A model generated the notes under the pieces. It was given only the letters and a program-made list of their open reading frames with translations. It did no database searches and was not told where the DNA came from. From positions 688,001 through 752,000 of the forward strand of contig CP038111.1 in the NCBI GenBank assembly GCA_004519485.1: a stretch of DNA of 64,000 bases, given 5' to 3'. Shown here in pieces: positions 33,901 to 45,675 of this stretch; the first letter of the stretch is position 1; each line of letters opens with the position of its first letter. This DNA comes from Nannochloropsis oceanica (lineage: Eukaryota; Sar; Eustigmatophyceae; Eustigmatales; Monodopsidaceae). The position numbers and the translations under genes are program-made.

Positions 33901-35208
33901 CATTACGGCATTAGTGGTGCAAATTCCTCGGCGGGGACTTGTCCTCCCTCCCTCCCTCCTTCCCTCCCTCACCTTGGACGCTACAACCACCGTCCCGTCC
34001 TCCGTCAGCGTCACGCCCACTATGTTGTTCACCTCGTCATCCTCCTCTTCCTCTCTTTCCTCCTGTCCTCCCACCATCGCCATCATCTTCTCCTCTTTCC
34101 CTGCCGCTGCAGCGATACCAGCCCGAGGACGGGAGGGAGGACTGGAGGGAGGACGGGAAGGAGGAGAAGAGAAGACGCGGTCCGGCCCTCCCTTTACCAG
34201 GCGATAGCCAGCCTTTCCCCCCCCCTCCCCCTCTACCTTTCCCTCCCTCCCTCCCTCCTCCTTTACCAATGTAAAACGATAGATATCTTGCTTCACAGCC
34301 ACAACGAAGGTCGAGGGGCCTTCCTCCATCCCTTCCTCCCCCCCCCCCTCTTGCTTCTGCTTGGCCACGAAGGAGTACGAGCCGTGATAGTGAAAATCGA
34401 AGCCACCGTGTTCGTATTCGGCCAGCAGCTTGAAGGAGGAAAGGATGGAGGGAGGAAGGGGGCGAGGAAGGGGGCGAGGAAGGGGTTGGATGGGGGTGAG
34501 ATCAAGGGTATATGTAATATATGTAGGAGATAGCACAAAAGAAGAAGTAATTGATGTTCCTGTTTGGCTGCTGATTTGAAGTGAGCGACATCAACCAAGT
34601 CGCTGTCGGTGCTCCCTCCACTTCTTTCGCTCTTTCCCTCTCTCTCTCCCTCCCTCCCTCCTCACCTCCAGCTCTGGCTCCCCCTGAACCTGCCGGAAGA
34701 CCATAACGTTCCCAAACCCACTCGTCCACAACCGCTGCTCCGTCTCATTCACCTGCTCCGTGATGATCGACACCGGGTTCGCGTTCGCCATTGAAAATGT
34801 GATCTTCTTGTCCAGCTTTCGCACGGCCTCCTCTATTCCTCCTTCCTCCCCTTTCTTCTCCTCCTTCGCACCTAGGAGGAGGAAGCGGCGCATGGCGGCA
34901 AGGACCTGTTGGTAGACCTCTTCATCCTCGCCTTTCCTCGTACCAACAAGAGCATGGTAAGACGCCATTGAGGAGGAGGAGGAGGAGGAGGAGGAGGAGG
35001 AGGAGGAGGAGGCCTCCACAGTCGAGGAAGGCGTCAAGCCTTGGGAGTTGTAGAGATGCAAGGCCGCATCAAGGGGGGTGGCGAGTTGGGTGTTGTCCAA
35101 GGATTCCCGTGAGCCATGCACGATGGGCCAGGCGGAGCCGTCCAAGCCCCACTGGGGCTGCTGTGGGTCGGATTGAAGAGCTATTGTCGGTAGTGATGCT
35201 GCTGCCAT
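30934..35208 (-). CDS. Membrane-anchored propeller-like protein of unknown function (11 exons, about 741 aa)
   Basis: Exons: 34666-35208, 33973-34428, 33655-33825, 33389-33496, 33127-33256, 32759-32846, 32435-32549, 32116-32199, 31781-31866, 31442-31589, 30934-31230; phases close. Repeated strand-turn units are visible: GIYIVTQEEVARIDIDP, RLGPGSGSTPSLTTCRGRDMVVLTDGE, LIYLDAETGEEVARSPVDF, TSEQSVAVRGCQAFVVNNYV, SIPLISDPTDG, RWTLLAFDTDTGADQFQF. This recalls PQQ/NHL-like beta-propellers and a bacterial-plant family with the GSG(T/S)TP(T/S)L motif. Paired Cys suggest an oxidising compartment. The last exon ends in a Ser-rich stalk, a membrane helix (AVALAVVGLGVMMALVV) and a basic-acidic tail. No signal peptide is visible at the chosen ATG (35208), so a further 5' exon may be missing. 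The exon at 31781-31866 may start further upstream (WVKEG is protein-like but no upstream AG was found). Confidence 0.65.
32999..33072 (-). repeat. Decayed copy of exon 5 of the propeller gene inside intron 5
   Basis: Read on the minus strand the segment gives ...CLDAEIQE, next to a TCCC/GGGA tract; exon 5 ends ...YLDAETG. On the plus strand TTCTGCATCCAG, AGATGAGG and CCTCGGCAGG match the exon at 33127-33205 in the same order, with a diverged, slightly shorter middle. It has no good donor and looks non-functional. Confidence 0.7.
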
Positions 35209-37012
35209 GGTTTTGCTTGTCGTAGCTGTGTTTTGATGTACCCGGGAAAGAGAGGAGGCTAAGACGGCTGCCGGACCGAGCACTCAAGTTATCTGTAGAG
35301 CATCACAGCCCCCTTATTCCTGTCTGCGGCACAATAGCAATGCCCCTCCCTTTGAATATGAGGACATAGTTTGTTGTAGCATGTACGCTGCTCATCCTTT
35401 CGTATGTTGCCGCTGCCCTCGCTCCTCGCCCATCACATCATGGCACGATCGTCTTCTCGTCCCTTGACACAAGGGGAGGCTCCACAAGTCGATACCGTAG
35501 GGTAGTCCATTAATTTTTATCCGTCTGTCTGTTTGTCGAAACTTGTTTACAGATCTTGCCATGGCAAGGCTTGCCACTCAAAAAGGCAGGGAGCGGTGAC
35601 ACAATCACGAAAAGGCTTAAAACGACTTCACCCTCTGGCCCATTTGACTGATGCCCGCCTTGACGATAGACACCAAACCGCACACAAAAACGCACCCGCG
35701 AATATGAAACGAATGAAGCCCCCCGGTCACCCTATCACGCAGGTGACGGAGCTGCTGAATGTCCCCCAAGGCATATATTCTGCTGGGACGACTGACGGAT
35801 CAAACGATATTGCATCCTGGCAACACAACGCTGTGCCATGGCCCGTACGACCAGAGAACGACAACAAATCCTGCATCCAGTTCACGCACAGTGGAGGCGG
35901 CTGCTGTATACCCCAATCTACGGGTTTGTCAAGCACCAATCCTTTTGCTCTATTCCTCTGTCCTATCACACCCTGGGCTGACCGCTCTTCCTTCCCCATC
36001 TCTATTCCACCCTCACAGACGCCAAAATGACAAGGTTAATAATAAGAGGGAGGGAAAGAACAATTCGTTTGCATGAATTGTATAAGCAAAAATAAGAGAA
36101 ATAATCGTACACACTGGGTGGCAGATAGCATGTTATAAAGATTTGGGCTCAGCCTCCTGTGATACATTGATTGCTTTCATACGGTGCTTTGATTTCGGTA
36201 ATATTTGTCATCGTTGCGCTTTGTTCCACTCGGGGGCAACCTTTTCATTAATTATCTTGACATTCTTCTGTTCTGCTCTTCGCTATATTTTTCTCAATAC
36301 AATACCAGACAGGTCAGGATAGGTAGATTAAGGGAGTCTTGCACTACATTGTAGGACATGTTCAGTCGGAGCGTTGGGGAAGAAGAGGATTGGTCTGGCT
36401 GGTGGTGTTGGTCATTATCGTCCCTCGCTCTCTCCTTTCTCATTATGTAATGTCCGAGCATGTTTTTTGGGGGATCCCCATGAGTTAATCCCCATGAGTT
36501 AATTTCCGTCTATCTTTCCTGTTTCTGGTTAATTCGCATTTTCTGTATCCTCCCATCTATTTCATTCTCTGTCTTTCTTCTCTCTCCATAAATCTTTTCA
36601 CTGACTTAGTGTACAATGCAATCGCTCTTCTGTTCGCAAGCTTCATACATCCCGCACGCATGGATGCTCCAGCTGCTACCACTACAAGAAAGGGGAAAGA
36701 TGAAGGTTCACCCCCTTCCCTTCTCCATCAAATGTGTGTATATGTAATCATTCGTTTCACAATTGAAATTTGAGAAAAAAACACCAAAAATTCTGGGTGA
36801 GAGGAGATATACAAGCCGACAGTACAAATTCGAAATCTCTCTCCTCGCTCAGTGCGTCGTCTCGACCGCTTGAAGGAGAAATATAGAACCCCGTCCTCGC
36901 TGTCCACACACACACATACACACATACACACATACATCCCCCCCTCTACATTGACACACACCACCAGTGCAAGTCATTCCTATCCGCCCGCCTTCCCTCC
37001 CTACCCCCCTCC
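35209..37012. other. Intergenic region, 1.8 kb
   Basis: No supportable gene. It should contain the 5' region of the propeller gene and the 3' UTR of the Ser-rich gene. A direct repeat (CCCCATGAGTTAAT twice near 36477-36501) and a short ACACAT repeat near 36905-36940 were noted. Confidence 0.45.
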
Positions 37013-38360
37013 CTAGATCAACTCCTCCAGCAAGGGGAACACCACAGGTGAACCTATGCCCTCAAATTCCGGCATACCCCGAGGGCCCCAAAACACCCGG
37101 AGCTGCCGTTCACCCACGGTTCTGAGGTGCAGCCTCTTGTTAATCTCGTACACCTTTGGGTCCACATCCGTCGTCTCCAGAGAGAGGGACGCGTATTCCT
37201 CCGCCTCTCTTTTCTTGTCTTCCTTTTTTTTCGCAGCCTCCGCAGCGGCAACACGAGCAGCAGCTGCAAAGTGAGCGGCAGCGGCAGCTGCCTCTTGGAA
37301 TGCAAGTCGTTCGTCTTCACTGCGTCTGCGCTTCCGTGGGCGTCGCTGCCCGTGCTGTTGTTGCTGCAATTGCTGCTGCTGTTCCGAGGAAGAAGTGTCG
37401 ATGACATCGAAGGGGGTGGAGGAAGTGGAAGAGGACACCTCGATGTCCATCGCGTCCTCCTTCCCTTCCTCCTCCTCGGCTTCGTCCTCCGATGGCTGGA
37501 GCACCAGGTAAACACGACCATGAGCGTCCTTCATCAAACGTGGGTCCTCCTCCTCCTTCTCCTCCTCCTGCTCCTGCTCGTCCTCCTGCTCTTGGCCCGT
37601 CTTCTTCTCTATAAATGCGGCTCCAAACCTTCCCTCTCCCCTCTCTCCCTCCTTCTCCTCCTCTTCCTCTTTTTTCTCCTCTTCCTCCTTCTCCTCCTTC
37701 TGCTGCTGTTGGGCACTACATGCCCTCTCCCGCTTTCTTCTTTTCTCTTTCTCTTCGGCTTGCAGCCATTGGGTTTCGTCCCGAGCGGAAAGAACCATGA
37801 TGTCTCCTTCCTTGTCGGCGGAAAATACGTCCGACGGGGAGCACCCTTGAAAGGAATAGGTGGAGAGCGAGGAAGAGCAGGAGGAGGAGTGGCTGGCCGG
37901 CATTTGTGGTGGCCCTTGCTTGGATGCGGGGTTGGGGGAGGAGGAAAGGGAGGAAATGGAGAAGCAAGGGGAAGTAGAGGAGGAGGAGGAGGAAAGGGAG
38001 GAAGAGATGGAGGAGTTGTTGGAAGCGGAACGCCTGGAGCTTGTATGTCCATTGTGCTGTTGTTGTTCGTGTTGTTCGTGTTCTTGGAAAGGCAGGGGCG
38101 AGGGGGAGCGGGAGGACGTGCGGTCGTAATGGCTTGAGGAGAAGGGGGAGGAAGCCGGGGAGGAGGAGGAGGAGGAGAAAGTCTTGCTGATAGGCCGCCA
38201 CAAGCCAGTCGAAGGAGAAGAAAGCCCCGCACTCCCATACCCGGAAGCGGTTTCGTCACATTGCGTCGATATCCCACTGCACGAGGTAGTGGTGCTGTCC
38301 GCGGGAGAAATCAGTCGTTGTTGCCTTTCTTCCATCTCTCGTCTCCTCCTTCTGCTGTTG

Positions 38361-38394
<34 letters not shown>

Positions 38395-39217
38395 AGGTGG
38401 TACTTCCATCACTCCCGATACTGTCTGTGCTGCATCGTCGTCGGCTCGATTGCTTGCGTACACCGAGAGCGTTGTTGCTAACACTTTGGCTGCGGCTACT
38501 GGTGCTCTCGTCTTTGTGTTGTCGTTCCTCGGGGGCGAAAGAGTGGTGTATAGTTGATGTTAGACTCCCAGGAGAGTTGCTGCAGAGGTGTTGCTGCGGC
38601 TGCTCCTTGCGAATACCTGCCACTGTTGATGAGGCCGCAGCGTCAGGTATGCGGACGACAAAGGTGGGAAGGCGACCGGGTGATGAGAGGCACTTATTGT
38701 TGCTGCTGCTGTTGGTTGTAAGGGCGTAAGTGTGGAGAAGCGAGGCCTCTGGGCTGGTGTCCTGCCCTTCCTGGACCGTGAAGTGGTTAGAAGAGTAGGC
38801 GTCGATTGTTTCATACAGTGGGCATTCCGAAAAGCTTGTGCGAGGGGAAGAGGGCACGGCAATATGCTTTCGGGGTGAAACCACAGGGGTGCGCATGGTC
38901 TCGAGGAAGTCTTCCAGAGCCAAGCTGTCAGAGGCAAAGGCCGGGATGCAGCTGGGGCGTGGTCGGTGTACGCCGTCCCGACGCGGAGAGACGACGACCT
39001 TGGTAGTTTTGGGGGACAGGGCGGCGTGGGTGCTCGCTGTGGACCGTGATGTTACTAGTGGTGGTGGTGGTGGAGGAGGAGGGGGCGGTTGTTGATGGGT
39101 GTATTGGAAGGCTTCAACGGGCAGTGGTCGCTCCACGCATCCCGCTCGTTCCATTGTGATGGTGGGGATGATGGGCGTCCTCGAAGGAGAAGGGGTGAGA
39201 AGGTCAGGTGGACGCAT
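37013..39217 (-). CDS. Ser-rich, acidic low-complexity protein, unknown function (734 aa)
   Basis: A single exon. The ATG at 39217 (MRPPDLLTPSPSRT) is the first true ATG of the open frame; 39154 (MERAGCVERP) is an alternative. The protein has a Pro run, long Ser runs, Gln runs and a Glu/Lys-rich stretch. SPRR, SPRK and RRPRKRRRSEDERL (about 595 residues in) look like phosphorylation sites and a nuclear localisation signal. An Ala-rich helix (AAAAAAHFAAAARVAAAEAA) follows. The only part with normal complexity is the C-terminal 50 residues (DVDPKVYEINKRLHLRTVGERQLRVFWGPRGMPEFEGIG), which may be the conserved functional piece. I do not recognise it. A nuclear, regulatory role is a guess from composition. 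Confidence 0.6.
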
Positions 39218-40730
39218 ATGCGTGTGAGGACTCCCTTGGTGGTGTAGCCACACCACCTGCTAGAGCGTACGCGACAGAGGTCGCGGGTGCGAACAAGGAG
39301 TACCGCAAGTAGGCCTGGTGGGACACTGACCGTACTGCAGTCGTGACGCCGTCACTCGCTCGTGAATCCTTCGCGAACACTTAGGTGAGCCTCGGGACCT
39401 TAATGGTGGCCTTCAATGAGCTGTCTATAGTGGAGGGAGGGAGCAGAATTAAGTGAGGTGCTATGGAACGTTTGAGGGCTTCTCGCAAGGCGTGGGGGAC
39501 GACGGGGTGTTAGCAAGGAGGTGTCGCATATGTCGTTGTAAAGTTCCCGCATCACAGAGATGGAATTCTTTAGTGGCCGCCGCCCATTTTATTGGCGATG
39601 CTGTGCGTGGCTTGGTAACCAAAATCGCACCTGTCGCTGCGTAAGGTCATGGGTCCGACAGTTGCAAGTCCCGAATCGTGATGCATTCGAAAAGCCAGTA
39701 GGGAAATATTATGGGCCCTCGCAGGGAGAACACGCCCCCTCACCATCATCTCGGTCTTCCTTCAAGGAGGAGAGAGCTGTTGCACGCGTTGTCTCTCTCT
39801 CCATAGCAAGAGTGCAACTGACCGAGAGGAGCCTCCGGGACGAGGGGTGTTAGGAAGCAAATTTGCGAAACCGTAGGCTGCAGCCAAGTGATGCGGGTTG
39901 GGACATGGGGAAGTGGGACAAGCTGGATTGCTCTCCTTCACGAGAACTTCCTCGCCTGGATTCCGATCCGCGGGTTGTACTGAGGCTCGTAAGGAGCTTG
40001 CGCAGTAGGTATGTGATGGCTCGGTCGCCAGAGCACGATATACTTGAATTAAAATCTTGCGGTCAGATGTGTACTCTCTCTCTTTCGGCTCTGTACATGC
40101 CTCCTGCAGAAGGACACGGCCTTGTTGACTTCTTAAACGTCACACAACGGTTAAAAGTGCCCTGCAAAGTGCCTGCGTTTGTGTAGGTTAGTGCATAGAT
40201 TCGACTAGAATGAAGCATGGTACACGTACATTACTTTTTTTTTTCCGGATTGTGTTGGTCTGCCACAAACTTAGCCGAAATACCTTGATTTCCAGAAATG
40301 TGCCAGGACCTCTCCAGATTCTGTCTAATCAGCGTACACCCCCTCGGCGGCAGCACTATTCTTTTTTGTTCGCGCCTGCGACTGTGAGAGGAAGTCGTTG
40401 CACCGTTGCTGGCACGTGTATCATTCTATTGCGTATGGGTGCCTCTTCCTTGTTGTCCCTTCTCGGCTTCTTCCTCCTCACACGCCTGCGTCCATACCCC
40501 TTCCTCTCTCTGGTCCTGTGGCAAAGCATGGAAATTCTGCCGCCTGCTTGTTTTCATTTGTTCCATTGCTCCTGTACTACATCACCGCCGAAAGTGCTGC
40601 CCACGCTGAAGCTTCTGGAGCAGCAACTCGCTTCTATACGTCGGTTGCACACCCATCACAAGCTCACTCCTCCCCTCACTCCTCCCCGCCACACAGTCTC
40701 AAGCAACTCCATTGCACTCACACCCAAACC
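39218..40730. promoter_or_regulatory. Divergent intergenic region, 1.5 kb
   Basis: It separates two divergent intronless genes that both look regulatory. Reading frames inside (for example 39560-39853, 39863-40186) have no recognisable protein features. No clear TATA box was picked out. Length and position suggest long 5' regions of both genes. Confidence 0.35.
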
Positions 40731-42287
40731 ATGGAAAGCGTTATCATGGGTACCTTAGGCATCGCGCCCCCTTTGCCTCTTACTTCGGCGGCGTCCTTGG
40801 CGTCTTCCTGCTCCACCTGGACCACCTGCTCCGGAGGGTCCTCCTCCTCCTCCTCCTCGGCTTCTAGCCCATTCGGGGACGACCAAGAAGACCTCTGCGC
40901 CTTTCTCGACACCACTATGGATAGAAACACCATCTCTACCGGTACCACATGCAGCAGCAGCAACAATAGCAGTGGCAGCAGCAGCGCCTCCGCCTTGACC
41001 AACTCCGCTGTCGCAGACGCCGCCCCAGATGTGGCGGCCGGGCACATCGCGCCCATGACAGGAAGCAACAGCAGCAGTACCGGCAATAGTATGGGGGCAA
41101 GCATGGAAGAGCAACGTCCTCAGCAACAACAGCAACCCCATCAGCCCCACCCATACCAGCAGGACCATTTTCCTCCCCGCCTCTTGGCCCTGAGTGGGGA
41201 CGGAGGAGGAGGAGGAGGAGGAGGAGGAGGAGGAGGAGGAGGAGGGAGGGGGGGGGGAAGCGATACCACTGGGGGGGGCTTTGACGCTCCCCAGACCCAT
41301 CATTACTCATTCCCCGATCACGTCCACTCCAGTGAACTGCCTTCTCCTAGCCCCCAAGACTACGTATTTGACCTCTGGCAAGACTTCGACGGGGTTTCCC
41401 TCCTCTCGCCCATGTCCCTTTCCGTGATGGCCACCTTCGATGCGTTCGCCACTTCCTCTGCCTCTCCCACGGGCGCAGCCACGGCAGCAGCAGCAGCGGC
41501 AGCAGCAGTGGCAGCGGGATCTGTGAATAACTATCCTCCTATTTTGTTTGGTGGTGCTCTTGGAGGAGGGGGAGAAGGAAGGGGGGGAGAGGGCGGAAGA
41601 GGCAACTTGAGGGGGAGTGGTAGCAGCACCAGCACCAGCACCATCAGCCTGGAGGAGGACGACGACGATAACGATGACGAAATGGATGATGACGAGCTCA
41701 ATGACGATCACCATGAGGACGACTATGGCCAACCGCAGCCGGGTGGGGTCGGGCGTCACTACACCATTAAGAAGGAGGATGACCACCACGGGCAGACTCT
41801 TTTGGTCCTGTCCGGCTCTCTCGCGGATCGCACCAGGAGCAGCAGCATGAGCAACAACAGCAATGGAAAGCGTCGACGCGTTACGTCAGGACGGATGCGC
41901 GAGGCGCAGCTGCAGGGCGGGATGGTGACCCTTGGAGGGGGAGGAGGAGGAGGCGGGGCGACGGGGGGGCTCAGCTCGGCCAAGGGGATGAAGCGTGGGA
42001 AGTACCGCTGCAAGGAGTGTGGACAATTTAAGCGAGGTCACGAATGTCTGTATCCGAAGGCGCGACGAAGCAAGAACAAGAAAGCCATGGCGGCCGCGGC
42101 GGCGAGGGAGCGCCAGCACCAGTTACAGCTTCGGCAGGAGGAGCAGCAGGAGCTCGAGCGGCTCCACCACCACCACCACCACCACCAGCAGCAGCAGCAG
42201 CAGCAGCAGCCGCCGCAGGCGGAGGGGTTTAGAGAGAGAGCCATGTCAGGGGGGAAGCAGGGCGCAGCGGGGGTAATGGCAGCGTAA
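40731..42287 (+). CDS. Putative Zn-binding nuclear regulator with a CX2CX6HXC motif (518 aa)
   Basis: A single exon starting at ATG 40731 (ACCATGG). Most of the protein is Ser, Gly, Gln, His and acidic low complexity, with an acidic block (EEDDDDNDDEMDDDELNDD) and a basic KRRRVTSGRMREAQL. The one ordered feature is near the C-terminus: KRGKYRCKECGQFKRGHECLY, then basic KARRSKNKK. The C-x2-C-x6-H-x-C layout is a compact zinc-knuckle-like motif seen in some stramenopile DNA-binding proteins, as I recall; I cannot verify this here. Together with acidic and Gln-rich segments it suggests a transcriptional regulator. Gly (GGA/GGC), His (CAC) and Gln (CAG) runs are encoded by near-pure trinucleotide repeats and may vary between strains. 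Confidence 0.6.
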   Translation: MESVIMGTLGIAPPLPLTSAASLASSCSTWTTCSGGSSSSSSSASSPFGDDQEDLCAFLDTTMDRNTISTGTTCSSSNNSSGSSSASALTNSAVADAAPDVAAGHIAPMTGSNSSSTGNSMGASMEEQRPQQQQQPHQPHPYQQDHFPPRLLALSGDGGGGGGGGGGGGGGGRGGGSDTTGGGFDAPQTHHYSFPDHVHSSELPSPSPQDYVFDLWQDFDGVSLLSPMSLSVMATFDAFATSSASPTGAATAAAAAAAAVAAGSVNNYPPILFGGALGGGGEGRGGEGGRGNLRGSGSSTSTSTISLEEDDDDNDDEMDDDELNDDHHEDDYGQPQPGGVGRHYTIKKEDDHHGQTLLVLSGSLADRTRSSSMSNNSNGKRRRVTSGRMREAQLQGGMVTLGGGGGGGGATGGLSSAKGMKRGKYRCKECGQFKRGHECLYPKARRSKNKKAMAAAAARERQHQLQLRQEEQQELERLHHHHHHHQQQQQQQQPPQAEGFRERAMSGGKQGAAGVMAA

Positions 42288-43715
42288 GGAGAGAGGGAAG
42301 GAGGGAGGGAATGAAGGAGGGAGAGTGGCCTTCAAATATATGTGTAGGGTGGTGGGTTTTTTTCATGACTTGGGCATGAATAGATAATAATAATAAAAGA
42401 GAGTTTGTGGTGTACATTCAAGTGCATGCCCTGAAGGATGACAATGGCAGCTAGAAAGATGAAAGACGGTGAAAGAGGACAGACGAAGGGGGGGGGAAGG
42501 GACCGAGGAAGAGAAGGAGGCTGGAATGGCTGAGACGCAGGGGGCACAATTTGAAACGAGAGTAGGAGAGGGCGTTTCATAAATGGATAAATGGAGTGAG
42601 CATTTATTACGCACATATCCAACCACATGAACACGTACCAGAGCCCTAAAAATAAGCCGCCCAAACGGAGGGTGGAATTTAAGAGAAGTCCCCGTGTCCT
42701 TCATCGGGGAGGAAAGAGAGGGGAGGGGAAGGACGAGGGAGAGAGTGAGAGAAGGGAGTGAGACGGAGAGAGAGAGGGAGCAAGAGAGACGGAGAGTGAG
42801 GGAAAGGGAGAGAGCAACGAGGAACGAGCAAGAAGTCAATGGCAGCAGCACCAGGGCAGAAGAAACGAAAAGAGGACAAACGAGACGTCCGAAGGGACCA
42901 GTGCACAAAAGACATTTCATGATGGATAAGAGACCAACAAGAGAGACAGCAACAACAGCAAGAGACTCGAAGTAGAAAGACAGAGGGGTGGCAACAATGA
43001 CAAGCCTATAAGGAACCTGCACATACATATATACACATAGCTATAGCCCCCTTCATCCACACTCCAAGAGGATACACCACAATCGATTCATAAGCGGAAC
43101 GAAGAACGAGAAGAGGAAGAAGAAGAGGAAGAGGAAGAACAGGGGAACGATGGGGAGAAAATGGAAAAAGGAAAACCGATTCTGCGTCCAAAGACAATTC
43201 TTATGAGTCGTGTTGCCTGCTTCTGACTCACTTGGGCATGTGGATGGAATGCAAACTTTCCTTTCCCCTTTCCCCCCCGCCAAGGCCACACGACAAAGGA
43301 AACATGAAGAAAAAGAAGATAGAGACGAAAGAGGAAACACCGACTACAAAAGAAAATAATCGACATCACAAACCTCAAAACCACGCGAGGAAGTTCTATT
43401 TCTTCCTTTTATTCGATTTCTCCTTCCCCTTCGACCCTTATTTCTTTATCTTCCCCTTCTCCTATTTTTTCTTCGAGTCGTCCTTGTCCTCCTCCTTCTT
43501 CTTCTATTTCTTCCTCACCTTCCTATTCTACACCCTCCTTCCTGAGCGTACAAATTGCCCGCATCCTCCCTCCCTCCCTCCCTCCCTCCCTCCCTCCCCA
43601 ACATCATTCCCCAGGGAAGGCAAAGAGAAACGCCCATCACCGTACCAACTCTACTTCCTCTTCTCATATATATATACACACACACGTTCTCCTGTCCTCT
43701 CTTCCCCCTCTGGCC
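42288..43715. other. Convergent intergenic region, 1.4 kb
   Basis: It lies between the tail-to-tail regulator and hemerythrin-like genes. A GA-rich purine tract spans about 42700-42830 and a pyrimidine-rich tract 43395-43610. Frames here are composition artefacts. No gene or RNA recognised. Confidence 0.45.
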
Positions 43716-44787
43716 TTACTCCAAGCACACTGCCAGAGGCCGGTAGAGCCTCTTCCTCCACCGGCCTAAGAGCGCTTGTGCAATGCCAGGAATCTGACCC
43801 TTGAACTTCATTTCCTCCACTGCGTCGCCTCGGACGGCCTCGGCCATGCTCACCAAATGCACGCGGCTGTTGAAGATACCGAGCGATGCGATGACTGGGA
43901 AACAGGAGGAGGGGGGGGGGAGTGAGACTGCCACATTTTTCTCCTTTGAAAACAAGACGAGGCTCAGGAAAGGGTGGGGTGGAGGGAGGGAGGGAGGGAG
44001 GGAGGGTAAGAGTAATCGACACGTCAAGGAGACAGGGGAGGAGGAACGAAAGCTCCATTTTTCGTCACGGTGACTGTATTTCTACCACTACTCTCACTAC
44101 TGCTACGACCACAGCAGAACTACTCGTGACAATAATGATGACCAAGATAGTAACAACAACAGAAACAATGCTCCTCTTCTCCTTACCCTTGTTATTGAAT
44201 TTTTTCTGCTCCCTTCCCGTCAGATACGCCGCCACCACTGGCACCAACACCTCCTCCTGCTGGTCAATCAGCCCCTCGGCCCTCACCTCCAGCTCCCCCG
44301 CCAGGGCCAAGGCATCATCGAGCCGGGCCAAATGGGAGGAGGAGGAGGAAGGGAGGGAGGGCGGGGGGGAGGAGGGGGAAGACGAGGGGTCGCGGAAGGC
44401 TTGGAGGACGAGGCCGAGGCGCTGACCGAGGGTGGCCACCTGGGAGGGGAGTCGAAGGATGAAGAAAGGGAGGGAGGGCAGGCTAGTATGTAAGTACCGT
44501 GCTTGAAAAGTTAAGATACGCAAAACAGGTGGGTTGGAAGGAGGGGGGGAAGGAGGGAGGGAGGGAGGGAGGGAGGGAGGGAGGGAGGGAGGGAGGGGTG
44601 TACCTGGCGTCCCTGCTCCTCCAGATCGTCCAAGACGGGCCTCAGGTCCTTGGGAAGGGTCTTCCTCAGGAAAGGGTAGAAGATATCGCTCTCAATCTTG
44701 AGGAGGGCCACCCAGGAGAAGCTCCAAAAGAAATCGTAGCAGGCGGGGAGGCGGCTGAGGGCGAGAGAGCGAGAGAGAGACAAGAGT

Positions 44788-44872
<85 letters not shown>

Positions 44873-45675
44873 AGAAAGAGAGGGAAAGAAGGGAGGGTGA
44901 GGTTCAACCCATGTCATTGCAAAAATAACTTCCCATCAATCCGTTAATAGTGGTTTCCTCCCTCTCCTGTAATTTTTTCTCCTTCACTCCCTTCTTCCCC
45001 TCTCTCCCCTCTCCCTCCCTCCCCTCCCTCGCCTCTCGTCTTTCCCTCATTCCCTACCTCGGTCCCTCCACCCCCGTCATCAACTCCCGCCTCTCCCTCT
45101 TAGCCACCTCTTTAAAACGCCGCACATCCCGCAAGACGCTCCTAGAGTGCCACCGCCAACCATTAATCAGGAATTCGCGCTGAGGACCGGGCACGGGACC
45201 CTTATCTGATAAGAAGGGAGCGAGGGAGGGAGGCAGGGAGGAAGGTGAGTGTGTGTGCAGGGAAGGAGGGCTCCCGGCTAGACGAGGATATGGTGCTCCA
45301 ACGATCGTCAAGAAGGGCGAAAATGCAAGTGAGTGAGGAGGGAAAGGGTGACGAAGACGGTGCGGAGGGAGGGAGGCAGGGGTGCACTCCCGCGTACCAT
45401 CTCCCAGGAAAGCTTTCCTAACTCCCCCACATGACTATATCACACGACGACGGACCTAGCAACGACTGCACAAGGGCTTGGCTTTGCAGCGCCCTCTGCG
45501 GCGACGCTAAGGCATCACGCACGGCAGACATCCAGGGGCGGGTGGTTTTGGTCCCAAGGGCAAATGAGGCGGAGCGCAAGAGGAGGGACGCCATGAGGAG
45601 AAGGAGAAGGAGTAGGGAGGGCGGGTGGTGGTGCCAGAAACGGAAATGTCTTCTGACAAATTTTGTGGTCGTCAT
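43716..45675 (-). CDS. Hemerythrin-like helical protein, probably plastid-targeted (6 exons, about 321 aa)
   Basis: Exons: 45456-45675, 45398-45417 (tentative), 45058-45200, 44604-44754, 44187-44439, 43716-43894; phases close. The N-terminus has a run of Leu (PSLLLLLLLMASLLLRSASFA), a signal peptide followed by an ASAFAP-like A-S-F-A, so import into the plastid is likely. The rest is helical: WRWHSRSVLRDVRRFKEVAK, CYDFFWSFSWVALLKIESDIFYPFL, AEGLIDQQEEVLVPVVAAYLT, REQKKFNNKVIASLG. Helices ending in E..I/VF/VL.P(F/V)L resemble the HHE (hemerythrin-like) fold, but most of the iron-binding His are absent, so metal binding is doubtful. The link between exons 1 and 2 requires an intron of only 38 bases; a sequence error or a different exon structure is possible. 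Function unknown. Confidence 0.6.
44792..44867. repeat. (GA)n microsatellite in an intron
   Basis: About 38 GA units in an almost uninterrupted run, in the intron upstream of the exon at 44604-44754 of the minus-strand gene. On the sense strand it is (TC)n just before the acceptor, so it also acts as an extended polypyrimidine tract. Confidence 0.95.

Noticed and set aside
39270-39300. tRNA-like GC-rich stretch (GGTCGCGGGTGCGAAC)
   Set aside because: No cloverleaf could be built around it: acceptor and anticodon stems are missing.
39453-40186. Several small plus-strand frames between the Ser-rich gene and the regulator gene
   Set aside because: No homology signal, no membrane or targeting features, and they overlap each other; treated as intergenic.
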